A DNA stretch of 64,000 nt from Lacihabitans sp. LS3-19 (GTDB lineage Bacteria; Bacteroidota; Bacteroidia; Cytophagales; Spirosomataceae), in the NCBI RefSeq assembly GCF_024343575.1, contig NZ_RJUA01000127.1, forward strand, positions 62,001 to 126,000. Reading direction: 5' to 3'. Position 1 is the first letter of the stretch, and each line of letters begins with the position of its first letter. Shown one piece after another: positions 1 to 8,662 of the stretch. The translations under genes were made by a program, and so were the position numbers. Below the pieces are notes generated by a model. The model did no database searches, was not told where the DNA came from, and saw only the letters and a list, made by a program, of their open reading frames with translations.

Positions 1-437
1 GGTAGACTTACATGCTGACTCGTTAGGGAGTATTTGATGCCGTATTGATATAAATTATTACAAACAGATATTTTTCCGCACCAAGAGTCTCGGCGATTCA
101 CCACATTCATCTTGCTTAGGTCATCTGGATAAGCTTGAACTAAAACAGGAACATTTAAACCTGATAATTTTAGTGTGTCTGCTACTCCTTTTTCATCTCC
201 AAAGTTTGGCAATAATACCAACACTCCAGCAATATCCTCACGGTGAGCTTTGAATAATGCAGCACATTTTTGAGCTTCTTTATAAGTTTCTACACCGCCT
301 AATTTAGTTTCAGTAGTATCTAACAAAACGGGCGTCAAACCTAATTTAGCAAAAACCTCAATGATTTCAGTTCTTGCTTTTTCTACCAAACTGTCTGGAA
401 AAAAGTCTCTGTTCCCGATGATTACTCCTAAAGTCAT
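1..437 (-). CDS. L-fucose/L-arabinose isomerase-family protein (N-terminal part, runs off the left edge)
   Basis: The minus-strand frame opens with ATG at 437 and stays open to base 1, giving about 145 residues (starting [20 protein letters not shown]). The beginning [10 protein letters not shown], the segment [16 protein letters not shown] and the later segment [12 protein letters not shown] resemble the N-terminal Rossmann-like domain of the FucI/AraA isomerase family, which interconverts aldoses and ketoses in the cytoplasm. The catalytic metal ligands lie in the missing C-terminal part, so the substrate (fucose, arabinose or another sugar) cannot be told. It lies downstream of a DeoR regulator on the same strand, which fits a sugar-catabolic operon. 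The gap between the two genes is filled by a short-repeat array. Confidence 0.75.
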   Translation of the reverse strand, partial: MTLGVIIGNRDFFPDSLVEKARTEIIEVFAKLGLTPVLLDTTETKLGGVETYKEAQKCAALFKAHREDIAGVLVLLPNFGDEKGVADTLKLSGLNVPVLVQAYPDDLSKMNVVNRRDSWCGKISVCNNLYQYGIKYSLTSQHVSL

Positions 438-649
438 TTTAAGCTAATTATGAATGTTTATTAATAATGAATGATAAATCATGAATGTTGAATGCTGATC
501 CTGAAAGCTTTCGGGAGAATGATAAATTATGAATGTTGCATAGTTGATTTTTATTGAATATTGGACTTTGGTTTTCTAAATACAAAAAAATATAGTTTTT
601 GTTTTCAGCCCAATTTATCATTCTTAATTCATCATTCATTTTTATTATT
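438..649. repeat. Intercistronic AT-rich repeat array A with inverted arms
   Basis: The gap is built from variants of AATGATAAATTATGAATG. AATGAATGATAAAT at 466-479 faces an inverted copy at 627-640 (13 of 14 match). AATGATAAATT at 518-528 faces a perfect inverted copy at 612-622. Between the first repeats and the second lies the near-palindrome TCCTGAAAGCTTTCGGGA (499-516). The array lies directly 5' of the isomerase start codon and ends about 10 bp from the DeoR stop. The repeat unit differs from the other arrays in this window, but the layout is the same. A 63-codon frame inside it (448-639) is an artefact of the repeats. Confidence 0.6.
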
Positions 650-1417
650 TTATGCTATTATCACTTCAACTTCATTTTCTCTGAAAACAGAAAGGTGTTT
701 TTCTTCAATTCCAGAATCTGTAATTATAAAATCAATCAAACTCAAAGCACCTAAACTTGCCAAAGCACTTTTCCCGATCTTGGTACTATCAGCAACCAAA
801 TAGGTGATTTCAGCTGCATCAATCATGGCCTTTTTAACAACTATATCACTTATACTTGGGTAAGTAAGTCCAGACTTTAAAGAAATTCCAGCTGTGGCTA
901 AAAATAATTTTTGGACATTTAATCCTTTAAAGAAATCAGCGGCTTTTTGGCCCGTTAACGAAAGGGTCGGAGGCTTAAACTCTCCTCCTGTCATAATAAC
1001 TTCAATATCCAAACCTGTTCCAAGCATTAAAGCAATATTTAAAGCATTCGTAATAATGGTCAGGTTTTTAAGTCCTGATATTTTGATTTTTTTAGCGATT
1101 TCAGTGGTTGTACTTCCAGAATCTAGTATGATAGTGTCCCCACTTTCAATAAACTCAAGACATTTTAGAGCAATAATTTCTTTCTTGTCTAAATTTTCCT
1201 GATGGACAAGGGAGAAGCTTTTAACTTGGTCCTCTACATTTTTAAGATAAGCCCCACCGTGCTCTTTAACAATAAGATCTCCTGTTTCTAACTTTTCGAG
1301 GTCTTGACGAATCGTAACCTCCGTAACTTTAAACAGTTTGGCTAAATCTACTACTTTAGCAGAGCCGTCTTCTTTTAAAAGTTCAAGTATTTTTTCCCTT
1401 CTTTGATTTGGAAGCAT
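650..1417 (-). CDS. DeoR-family transcriptional repressor
   Basis: This 255-residue protein is full length for the DeoR/GlpR family. The N-terminal winged helix-turn-helix covers about residues 3-58 (MLPNQRREKILELLKEDGSA, then VTEVTIRQDLEKLE). The C-terminal DeoR sensor domain carries the family signature ILDSGSTTTEIAKKI near residue 100, which in this family binds a sugar phosphate that releases the repressor from DNA. It is followed on the same strand by the isomerase-family gene, so it probably controls that sugar operon. The effector cannot be read from sequence. The start at MLPNQRR fits family alignments. Confidence 0.9.
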   Translation of the reverse strand: MLPNQRREKILELLKEDGSAKVVDLAKLFKVTEVTIRQDLEKLETGDLIVKEHGGAYLKNVEDQVKSFSLVHQENLDKKEIIALKCLEFIESGDTIILDSGSTTTEIAKKIKISGLKNLTIITNALNIALMLGTGLDIEVIMTGGEFKPPTLSLTGQKAADFFKGLNVQKLFLATAGISLKSGLTYPSISDIVVKKAMIDAAEITYLVADSTKIGKSALASLGALSLIDFIITDSGIEEKHLSVFRENEVEVIIA

Positions 1418-1674
1418 TTTTATTTAGTTTTTAGTTAAATTACTCATAAATACTAAAACAATTAAGCCATTACAAAATTAAAGAAAATAAACGAAAATTA
1501 AAGAAAATAAACGAAAATAATTTAAAATGTATATAATCTAATTTGAATCTATTTTCGCACATCAATAATGACAAAAATGGTTTATAGTATCTATTTTCTA
1601 AAAATAGTTTAAAGTTATTCCATTACCAATTATCGAAACAATTTTGTACTTTATTATTCACTAATTTTAAAAAA

Positions 1675-1705
1675 AATAGCTCGCTAAATTATATCGCGAG
1701 CTATT
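1675..1705 (-). terminator. Hairpin, probable rho-independent terminator
   Basis: AATAGCTCGC (1675-1684) and GCGAGCTATT (1696-1705) form a perfect 10-bp stem with an 11-nt loop. On the minus strand the stem is followed by a run of eight T, as in an intrinsic terminator. It could end the SusC/SusD/lipoprotein transcript. The flank CTATTATTACCAATCT after the stem resembles that of the hairpin 200 bp away at 1880-1907. Confidence 0.6.
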
Positions 1706-1879
1706 ATTACCAATCTATTTCATACAAGTATCCAATTTCATTTTTAAACATATTCCTTTAAAAAAAACAGCTATGTCTTCATTCCGAAATAGTATTGAAT
1801 TATCACAAGATAGAAATTTTGTCGCTTTCTGAAAAAGAATTAATAGCAAACAAACTAATATGGATTATCAATTCAGGAA

Positions 1880-1907
1880 AATAGCCCGTAAGAAATTACG
1901 GGCTATT
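1880..1907 (-). terminator. Perfect 12-bp hairpin downstream of the SusCD-lipoprotein operon
   Basis: AATAGCCCGTAA (1880-1891) and TTACGGGCTATT (1896-1907) pair perfectly around a 4-nt loop. On the minus strand the stem is followed by only four T, then CCTG, so it is a weak terminator or an RNA 3'-end stabiliser. It lies 67 bp after the stop of the small lipoprotein gene. Confidence 0.6.
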
Positions 1908-1973
1908 ATACCAATCTCGAAATTCATATTTCCGTTATTAGGCCTATATATTTTCAATTCCTAATGCTCGATA

Positions 1974-2192
1974 TTAAATTTTCGGATCTAAATCATTGGC
2001 ATCATCTGCATTATCTACAAAACCAGCAGGTTGAGTTTTACAAGAGTATAGGTAAACAATAGGATTTCCTTTACCATCTTTATCTAAGTCTTGATACCAA
2101 ACTTTATCCATACATATTACATCACCTTCTTTTTCGCAGGATGATAGAAAACCTACCAGCAGCATTAAATATAATAATTTATTTTTTTTCAT
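1974..2192 (-). CDS. Small MopE-like putative metal-binding lipoprotein
   Basis: This 72-residue protein has a lipoprotein signal peptide: KK near the N-terminus, a hydrophobic stretch and a lipobox LSSC at residues 16-19. The mature part reads WYQDLDKDGKGNP, then SCKTQPAGFVDNADDANDLDP. This resembles one unit of the acidic Asp-rich repeat of the MopE/thrombospondin-like group (W/Y-D-D-DGDGYG, CxxPxGYV, DxxDxDP), which is thought to bind divalent cations. Compared with that repeat, the usual second Cys in the TDCDD part is replaced by Ala. It follows the SusD gene by 24 bp and is probably co-transcribed, so it would be a surface lipoprotein associated with the SusCD complex. No function is established. 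Confidence 0.65.
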   Translation of the reverse strand: MKKNKLLYLMLLVGFLSSCEKEGDVICMDKVWYQDLDKDGKGNPIVYLYSCKTQPAGFVDNADDANDLDPKI

Positions 2193-2216
2193 CTTTTTAA
2201 ATTTAATTTTTAAAAT

Positions 2217-3935
2217 TTACCATCCTGGGTTTTGATCTTTTACCACATCCATTGCGTCATTTAGTTCTATTGCTTGTTCAGGAATCGGCCTCAAAGACCA
2301 TTTTTCCTGCCATTTGATACCATCTCTCTTGAAATCAGAATTGAATTTTTCTAGAGATGTACCCAGCATTTTTGTCCTTCTGAGCATTTGCCATCTGCCA
2401 TTATATTCTCCTAACATTTCTTTAGCTGTTTCTATAAGGTAACCTTCTAAAGCTGCAGTTTTAGTATTAGCACCTTCAAGTGCATTTGACAAGTCGGCTC
2501 CACTAGGGACCAATTTATTTTCTGGTCGATTTATCACTTGTTGAATCAAATCTTTGGCCTGAGAAAATTGACCCAAACCTATCAATGCCTCAGCTTTCAA
2601 AAAGTATGTTTCAGCCAAACGAGCAAGCACAATGCTTCTGATGCTTGCGGTATTGCTCTGCGTAGAATTAAATCCATTCTGAGGGCTATCAAATTTTCTA
2701 AATGGCGGAACCCTGCGGTCGGTATTACCGTATCCATTCTTATCATATTTTTCTCTATGTGCCTCGCTGTTTCCTGCCCAAACAGGGAATGCCAGATAGC
2801 CTGAAGCTTTGCCTCCATTGGCAGCTACATATGCATCCCATTCGGCAATATCTTCGCTCGTAATTTCGGTTTTATTGGGATCCCAAATTACAGGATAGTA
2901 GTTCTGAATGACTCCTGAGCCTTTACTATTTGGATAAAAACTAAAGTAGTCTTGCCAAGTAGTGAGCATAAAATTGGTATAATATCTGCTGTCATTTTGC
3001 TGAAAAGAAGCATGTACATGATGAGCAGGTAAATAGGAATCAACAATACGTTTTATTTGACCAGCACCTGATCCAGAGAAAACAGAAAATAAAGTGTACT
3101 GATCGTTTCCAGAAGTAAGCTCATTTGCTAAACTAGCCTTATTGTATTGAACTGAGAAAATGAATTCACTATTGTTATCATTAAATGGATCCCATACTTT
3201 GTTGTAAGGCAAGCTAATCGTACCCTTGCTTGCCAAGACCTTATCTGCATAGCTAATAGATTTTGTAAAATCTGCTTCTGCACCTAAATCCCAAGCTCTA
3301 GTAAGATAAACTTTAGACAAATAATGATTTACTACGGTCTTGTTGATTCTTCCCGGTTCAGAAGTTTCTGGAAGGTCGTTTAAGGATGCTTCCATTTCTG
3401 ATATTACAAAATTAAAACTATCAGAGAGAGAAGCCCTAGGTATGTTCGTTCTAGGCGAATTTGTATACTCGGTATTGATGGCTATACCTCCAAATTGTTC
3501 CATTAAAATGAAATGATAAAATGCTCTTAGAAACTTGATTTCCCCGCTTATCCTTTGCTTTTGTGAAGCTGAAAGTGGTGGTAAGTCAATGTAATTTAAA
3601 GTTGCATTAGTCACTTGAATAGCTCTATAACAATCTCTATAGAAATTAAAAACCGCACCAGTGGCTGCATTTATTGTTTCGTAGGTGTATAGAGGGCCGC
3701 CATTTACTCGGCCTTCTCTATAAATATCTGTACCAGCTAAATCTAATATCGGACTGTTACCATAAAGGGTTCTTAATTGAGCGTAGGAGGAGGTAACCAA
3801 GGTATTAAATCCATCAACAGAAGAATATAATTCTTCGTTTGAAATACCACCTTTGTTATCTTCTATGAGAAGCTTTTCACATCCACTACTTACAAATAGT
3901 AGGATACTTAGACATATAATTATGTTTTTTTTCAT
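2217..3935 (-). CDS. susD: SusD/RagB-family nutrient-binding outer-membrane lipoprotein
   Basis: This 572-residue protein is typical in length for SusD/RagB. I chose the ATG at 3935 (MKKNIIICLSILLFVSSGC) because it gives a lipoprotein signal with the lipidated Cys at residue 19. The longer frame, starting at 4004, runs back into the SusC gene. The N-terminal SusD-like region (ISNEELYSSVDGFNTLVTSSYAQL, then GEIKFLRAFYHFILMEQFGG) carries the TPR-like helices. The C-terminal half holds the family signature LARLAETYFLKAEALIGLGQ, and the end reads RPIPEQAIELN and QNPGW. It binds oligosaccharides at the cell surface and feeds them to the SusC partner 13 bp upstream. The sugar is unknown, but the nearby pectin operon suggests a pectic glycan. 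Confidence 0.93.
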   Translation of the reverse strand: MKKNIIICLSILLFVSSGCEKLLIEDNKGGISNEELYSSVDGFNTLVTSSYAQLRTLYGNSPILDLAGTDIYREGRVNGGPLYTYETINAATGAVFNFYRDCYRAIQVTNATLNYIDLPPLSASQKQRISGEIKFLRAFYHFILMEQFGGIAINTEYTNSPRTNIPRASLSDSFNFVISEMEASLNDLPETSEPGRINKTVVNHYLSKVYLTRAWDLGAEADFTKSISYADKVLASKGTISLPYNKVWDPFNDNNSEFIFSVQYNKASLANELTSGNDQYTLFSVFSGSGAGQIKRIVDSYLPAHHVHASFQQNDSRYYTNFMLTTWQDYFSFYPNSKGSGVIQNYYPVIWDPNKTEITSEDIAEWDAYVAANGGKASGYLAFPVWAGNSEAHREKYDKNGYGNTDRRVPPFRKFDSPQNGFNSTQSNTASIRSIVLARLAETYFLKAEALIGLGQFSQAKDLIQQVINRPENKLVPSGADLSNALEGANTKTAALEGYLIETAKEMLGEYNGRWQMLRRTKMLGTSLEKFNSDFKRDGIKWQEKWSLRPIPEQAIELNDAMDVVKDQNPGW

Positions 3936-3948
3936 CGTAATTAAAATT

Positions 3949-6900
3949 TTAGAATTGAATGTTAGCACCAATTTGGTAAGTGATTGTACCAAGTCCGTTT
4001 CCATTATTTATATTTGTTTCGGCATATTCAGGATCAAAACCTATATAATTAGTAAAGAGAAGAGGATTCAAAACATTGCCATATAGTCTGACTTTATTGA
4101 CGCCTAATGGTTTCAAAAGGTTTTGATTAAAAGTATACCCTAAAGAAATATTTTTCACCTTTACAAAGGAGGTTTCTTTATAGTAGCCTAAATTGCCAAA
4201 ATACGCTCCGCCTCTATTTACGTCAATTGGCCATTTCCCTATATGCTCTTCAGTTGTAGTTTTATAACCTAAATCTATGGCATAACCATTTGCGTCAAAG
4301 ACGAAATTGTCCCAATCTGGCACTGTAGTACCTGCCGGCACATAATAGTCATGTACAATATGATTTCTACTTCTACCACCATAAGCCATGAAGGTCGTAG
4401 AAAATTGATCTTCAACCAACATACCTTGTCTGGTTACTAAGTTAATACCCAAGTCCCAGTTCTTGAATTTCATGTTTGAGTTTAGGCCTGCAAACCAGTT
4501 TGGAAAAGGAGTACCCAAAACTTTTCTATCATTGGCATCCAATCTGTTATCATTATTAAGATCGGCCACTTTTGCTTCGCCAGGCTGAGCTGTGTAGTTA
4601 GTGTAAACAGATTCTTTGGAGTCAAAATCTGCTTGGGTAAACACGCCAAGGTACTCATAATCATAAATTACTTCTACAGGCTGACCAATAAACCATCTGT
4701 TTCCGATGTCATCGTCTTCACTATTGTAAATTGAAAGTATCTTATTCTTGTTTCGGGTAAGGGTAAGGCCGGTTGTCCAAGTAAAATTTTTCTTATCTAT
4801 ATTTACAGTATTTAGTGACAATTCAATTCCACGGTTGTTTACTGAACCAATATTATCAGTCATAGAGCCCACGCCACTTTCTATGGCAAGGTTTCTACTT
4901 AAGAGTAGGCCATTTGAAGTTTTATTGTACCAATCTACCGAGCCTGAAATATTGCCCTTAAGTAAGCTAAAATCTGCACCAAAGTTTACTTCATTGGTTT
5001 TTTCCCATGTAAGCCCGACATTAACAGGGTTTCCTGGAGCAAAACCTTTTACTACAGTATTGCCAAAGTTATAGAATATGGTAGACCCAGTATTTGGTCC
5101 TGTAATAGTAGAGTAAGGACTCACTCCAGCATTACTTCCCGAAACACCAAAAGAAGCTCTTAGTTTGAGGTCTGTTAGCCAGCTAAATTGCATGAAAGAC
5201 TCTTTGGCAACATTCCAGGCCAGAGCCACAGATGGGAAAGTAGCCCATTTGTTTGACAACCTTGACGCACCGTCTCTACGAACCGAAGCAGTTAATAAAT
5301 ATTTGCCTCTAAAATCGTAATCTGCTCTACCTAAATAGGATAACAATCCTGTTTGTGCAAAACTTGAAGAGCTGTTACTTTGAACAAAATCGCCACTGAA
5401 AAGATTGTACCATTCCGATGCAAAAGGTAGATTTGTTGCTTGAACTCGAAGGCCTTCAAACCTTGTATTGAAAACACTGTAAACACCAGTAAGTGATAAA
5501 TTATGGTTATTGCTAAATCGCTGGGTATAGTTTACCATATTATCCCAAGTGTATTCAAAGGACTCTCTGTTTGAACTTTCACCAACTCTGGTGCCTATGG
5601 CTGCTGGTAACTGGAGATAAGTATCCTGTACTATGTCTTGAAAGAACCCTTCTCTTGTTCTATTAAAACGTGGCGAAATAGTACTTTTTAGCATCAGGCC
5701 TTTTAGTGGATTAACCTGCAAATAGGCAATTCCAAGGACATCACTCCTTCTGTCTTCATTTGTTTGTGCATCCATTATAGCTAATGGATTTCTGCCACCA
5801 GTCATCCCTCTGTTAGTTTGGTTGGCTGGGCCATTGGCACCGGGTTGTACCACAGGAGAGCCGTCAGGATTATATGGTGTAAAAAATGGAACCATTCTGA
5901 ACAGTTCAACATAAACCTCTCCACTACCCAGGCTTGTGTTGCTTTGTGTAAGATTTACTGTCGCTCCAGTTTCAATGTATTTAGATGCTTTGTGGGTTAC
6001 GCTTAGTTTGATATTATATCTATCAAATTTCTCCTTTACAAAGTTCCCTTTTTCATTTTGGTACCCTACACCAAAATTGTAAGTTATGCCATTAGTGTTA
6101 CCACTCATGTTTACATAATGATTTTGCTGCAGTCCATTTTGTTGAACCAATTTCGCAAAGTCAGTATAATCTTCTTCATAGAGTCTATTTGCCCAAACAG
6201 GCGAACCTGTCTTTTTATCGGTATGACTCATGATAAGTGTACCAGGATCATTGTTTGCAAATGACCATTTTCCCGTAGTTTTATTGAATACCATATAAGC
6301 AGATGCACGGTAATCGACAAATTGACGACCATCCATAAATTCTGGCTCACGAGCAGTTTGCCTAAACCCTATATAGCTATCATAATTAACTCTTAACTTG
6401 CCTGAGCTTGCGTTGTCTGCCTTTTTGGTACTTATCAAAACAACCCCACTAGACCCTCTTGAACCGTAAATTGCTGTAGAAGAAGCATCCTTAAGAATAT
6501 CTATACGGTCTATATCTGCAGGATTTAGAAAGTCAATATTATCAGTTACAATTCCATCTACTACAAAAAGTGGCTTGACACCGGAATTAAGAGAATTAAC
6601 ACCCCTAATGTTGATATTAAATCCTCCGCCAGGCCTTGTAGAGGTCTGCTGAATATCGACACCAGAAATACTACCTTGTAAGGACTCCGAAACAGAAACA
6701 TTACCTCTGGATAGAACTTGATCTCCACCGACAGACCCAACTGCTCCGGCAATCTCACTTTTCTTTTTTTGGCCATATCCAATCACAACCATTTCATTTA
6801 GAAAATTCTCCTCTTCAACTAAGGAAACGTTAATAATCACTCGGTTACCTACATTCTGCTCTTGGGATTTAAAACCAATTGAACTAAAAACCAAAATAGC

Positions 6901-7149
6901 TCCTTTTGAAGGGATTTCTAGTGAATAATTGCCTTGATTATCACTATTAATTCCATTAGAACTACCTTTTACAATAATAGAAACTCCTGGCAAAGGCTCT
7001 CCATTTTCTGTCGATACCTTACCATTTACTTTAATTTGTGCCATAGTATTTCCTGCTAAAAGCATAAAAATAGCTACCGCCCACATAAACCATCTCTTAA
7101 TGGATGATTCCCTTATTCCATCGGAATAGATTTGTACATTTTTTGCCAT
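3949..7149 (-). CDS. susC: SusC/RagA-family TonB-dependent outer-membrane transporter
   Basis: This 1066-residue protein matches the family length. An N-terminal signal with a long charged lead (hydrophobic part about residues 20-36, cleavage after MAQ near 38) is followed by a CarboxypepD_reg-like domain (about 39-118, KVNGKVSTENGEPLPGVSI). Next come the plug domain (about 119-235, starting MVVIGYGQKKKSEIAGAVGSV and containing RGVNSL, PLFVVDGI and IDRIDILKDASSTAIYGSRG) and a 22-strand barrel. The SusC signature DASSTAIYGSRG is intact. It imports oligosaccharides across the outer membrane with TonB energy, together with the SusD lipoprotein. A Bacteroidota-type promoter lies about 110 bp upstream. 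No anti-sigma/FecR pair is nearby. Confidence 0.95.
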   Translation of the reverse strand: MAKNVQIYSDGIRESSIKRWFMWAVAIFMLLAGNTMAQIKVNGKVSTENGEPLPGVSIIVKGSSNGINSDNQGNYSLEIPSKGAILVFSSIGFKSQEQNVGNRVIINVSLVEEENFLNEMVVIGYGQKKKSEIAGAVGSVGGDQVLSRGNVSVSESLQGSISGVDIQQTSTRPGGGFNINIRGVNSLNSGVKPLFVVDGIVTDNIDFLNPADIDRIDILKDASSTAIYGSRGSSGVVLISTKKADNASSGKLRVNYDSYIGFRQTAREPEFMDGRQFVDYRASAYMVFNKTTGKWSFANNDPGTLIMSHTDKKTGSPVWANRLYEEDYTDFAKLVQQNGLQQNHYVNMSGNTNGITYNFGVGYQNEKGNFVKEKFDRYNIKLSVTHKASKYIETGATVNLTQSNTSLGSGEVYVELFRMVPFFTPYNPDGSPVVQPGANGPANQTNRGMTGGRNPLAIMDAQTNEDRRSDVLGIAYLQVNPLKGLMLKSTISPRFNRTREGFFQDIVQDTYLQLPAAIGTRVGESSNRESFEYTWDNMVNYTQRFSNNHNLSLTGVYSVFNTRFEGLRVQATNLPFASEWYNLFSGDFVQSNSSSSFAQTGLLSYLGRADYDFRGKYLLTASVRRDGASRLSNKWATFPSVALAWNVAKESFMQFSWLTDLKLRASFGVSGSNAGVSPYSTITGPNTGSTIFYNFGNTVVKGFAPGNPVNVGLTWEKTNEVNFGADFSLLKGNISGSVDWYNKTSNGLLLSRNLAIESGVGSMTDNIGSVNNRGIELSLNTVNIDKKNFTWTTGLTLTRNKNKILSIYNSEDDDIGNRWFIGQPVEVIYDYEYLGVFTQADFDSKESVYTNYTAQPGEAKVADLNNDNRLDANDRKVLGTPFPNWFAGLNSNMKFKNWDLGINLVTRQGMLVEDQFSTTFMAYGGRSRNHIVHDYYVPAGTTVPDWDNFVFDANGYAIDLGYKTTTEEHIGKWPIDVNRGGAYFGNLGYYKETSFVKVKNISLGYTFNQNLLKPLGVNKVRLYGNVLNPLLFTNYIGFDPEYAETNINNGNGLGTITYQIGANIQF

Positions 7150-7259
7150 AAAAAAGCTAAGATTAATAATGATAAAAAAACAAAGTTTAATTCACAATAA
7201 ACCTTCAGATATATCAATTTCAAATTGAACTATTTGAATAAAAAAAGTAAATTAACGAA

Positions 7260-7290
7260 CAAAACTATATGCAATATTTTAAAAATACAA
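7260..7290 (-). promoter_or_regulatory. Candidate Bacteroidota sigma-ABfr promoter of the susC operon
   Basis: On the minus strand TTG (7290-7288) is followed after 20 bp by TAGTTTTG (7267-7260). This fits the Bacteroidetes consensus TTTG-N19-21-TAnnTTTG in the -33/-7 positions. Transcription would start near 7253, leaving a leader of about 100 nt before the SusC start codon. Confidence 0.5.
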
Positions 7291-8662
7291 TAAAATACAA
7301 ATAAAATATATTTCATTTTATTTCTTTTTTTTATTTTTTCTTTCGAAATCGTTCCCGAAAAGCTTTTTTATTTTTATTTTTCATAAAAATCTAATCAAAA
7401 GACAAAATATTAAACTAAAAAGGGAAAATTTAATCAAATTAAGATAAATCCTTTATTGATATTAGAAAAAAATGAAATGTTAAAGAATACAGAATTTGAT
7501 TACAGTTAAGTTAAAAGAGAATTTAGAAGCGTATAAATATTTGAAAATTGTAGCACTTTACCATTAATCAGGTTTCAATTTTTCCATTTCTTCAAAAAAA
7601 CACCAATGAAAGCTCTTTATCAACTTGCATTTTCTTTTTTATTATTTCTTCTATTTATTATTCTACAATCAAGAAAAAACTTTATAATCAAAAATATGCT
7701 GACGACTGGCATGTCCATTAATCTAAATATGAACAGATGATAGATTTTTTTTTCTACCGTATCTTGAAATAATTTATTTCGAAGCAGATACAATTATATA
7801 CCTAATACCACCATAGACATTTGGCAGTTTCATACCTATAATTGAATTTAAAAGGGCTTAATATTTGCCGTACAAAATGAGGAAAAAAAATTGTACCAGT
7901 ACATATTATGTGATTTTAGAAAACATAAGTGCCTTTTGAACAGAAGGATTAAAGTATTAAATAAAACTACTATCATTAAATTATCAGCAAAACTATTTCT
8001 TAGCACATGGGTCATACTCAATTTTTTAAATAAAAAGCCTTCTCTAAATACCTCTTTGCATCACTTTACTTACCTGAAAAATTCATTCAAGGCCTAAAAC
8101 AGCATCATAGCAAGTAAAAGAAAGAACTTTCACAAATCGAATTCTTCAAGCTTCCAAATAATATAAATAAGAACTAAAAATATCTCAATGTATTTTGTTT
8201 GAATAAAGCCAATGCCTTAAAGTTTGACATCATGAGCTATTTTCGGATCAAAATTCATAATAACTCCAGTTTTCGAAACCTTCCTTTGAGAAAAATGAAA
8301 AGCAAGATTAATCCATTATAAACCTAAAACAAAGCATGACTATTTTATTGGCAAATTGAGAAAGAAAACTTGTTTTTCGTTTCTATAAATATCAATATCA
8401 TTAAAAAATAAAGGCTATATCTTTACTCATTTTAGCCTTTTTGCTGAATTTTCACCCCAACTGAACAATCTACTTTTTAAATTTATCAATGCAAGATCAT
8501 ACATTTACAATTAATTCCAAAAATGAAAATTTTTTGTTTTTCTTTTTATTTTTTTCGTTTACTTTCTTTTTTTTATATAACTTGCACAAACAAAAGCCTT
8601 GATTTATTATAACAAAACAAGGTATTTTAATAAAAATAGAGGACACAAATAGCTATTCAACC
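7291..8662. other. Gene-poor AT-rich region between divergent SusC and pectin operons
   Basis: About 1.4 kb with no convincing gene. The longest frame is a plus-strand 68-codon one (7891-8097, MYQYILCDFRKHKCLLNR...) whose product I do not recognise. It is rich in K, N, F and L, as expected for random translation of AT-rich DNA. A terminator-like hairpin lies at 8410-8440. The region is large for a divergent promoter interval and may hold a decayed gene or a small RNA. I could not identify either. Confidence 0.4.
8410..8440. terminator. Terminator-like hairpin in the gene-poor region
   Basis: AAAGGCTA (8410-8417) pairs with TAGCCTTT (8433-8440), giving an 8-bp stem with a 15-nt loop. The plus strand continues with TT after the stem and A-rich sequence precedes it, so it could act in either direction. 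No recognised gene ends here, which is why it stands out. Confidence 0.4.

Noticed and set aside
448-639. 63-codon frame between the DeoR and isomerase genes
   Set aside because: It consists of translated intergenic repeats and has no recognisable features.
3936-4004. 23-residue extension of SusD into the SusC gene
   Set aside because: The lipoprotein signal starts at 3935, and the extension reads the SusC end in another frame.
7891-8097. 68-codon plus-strand frame in the gene-poor region
   Set aside because: Random-looking composition, no signal peptide or family motif, and no conserved start context. It is not listed as a gene.
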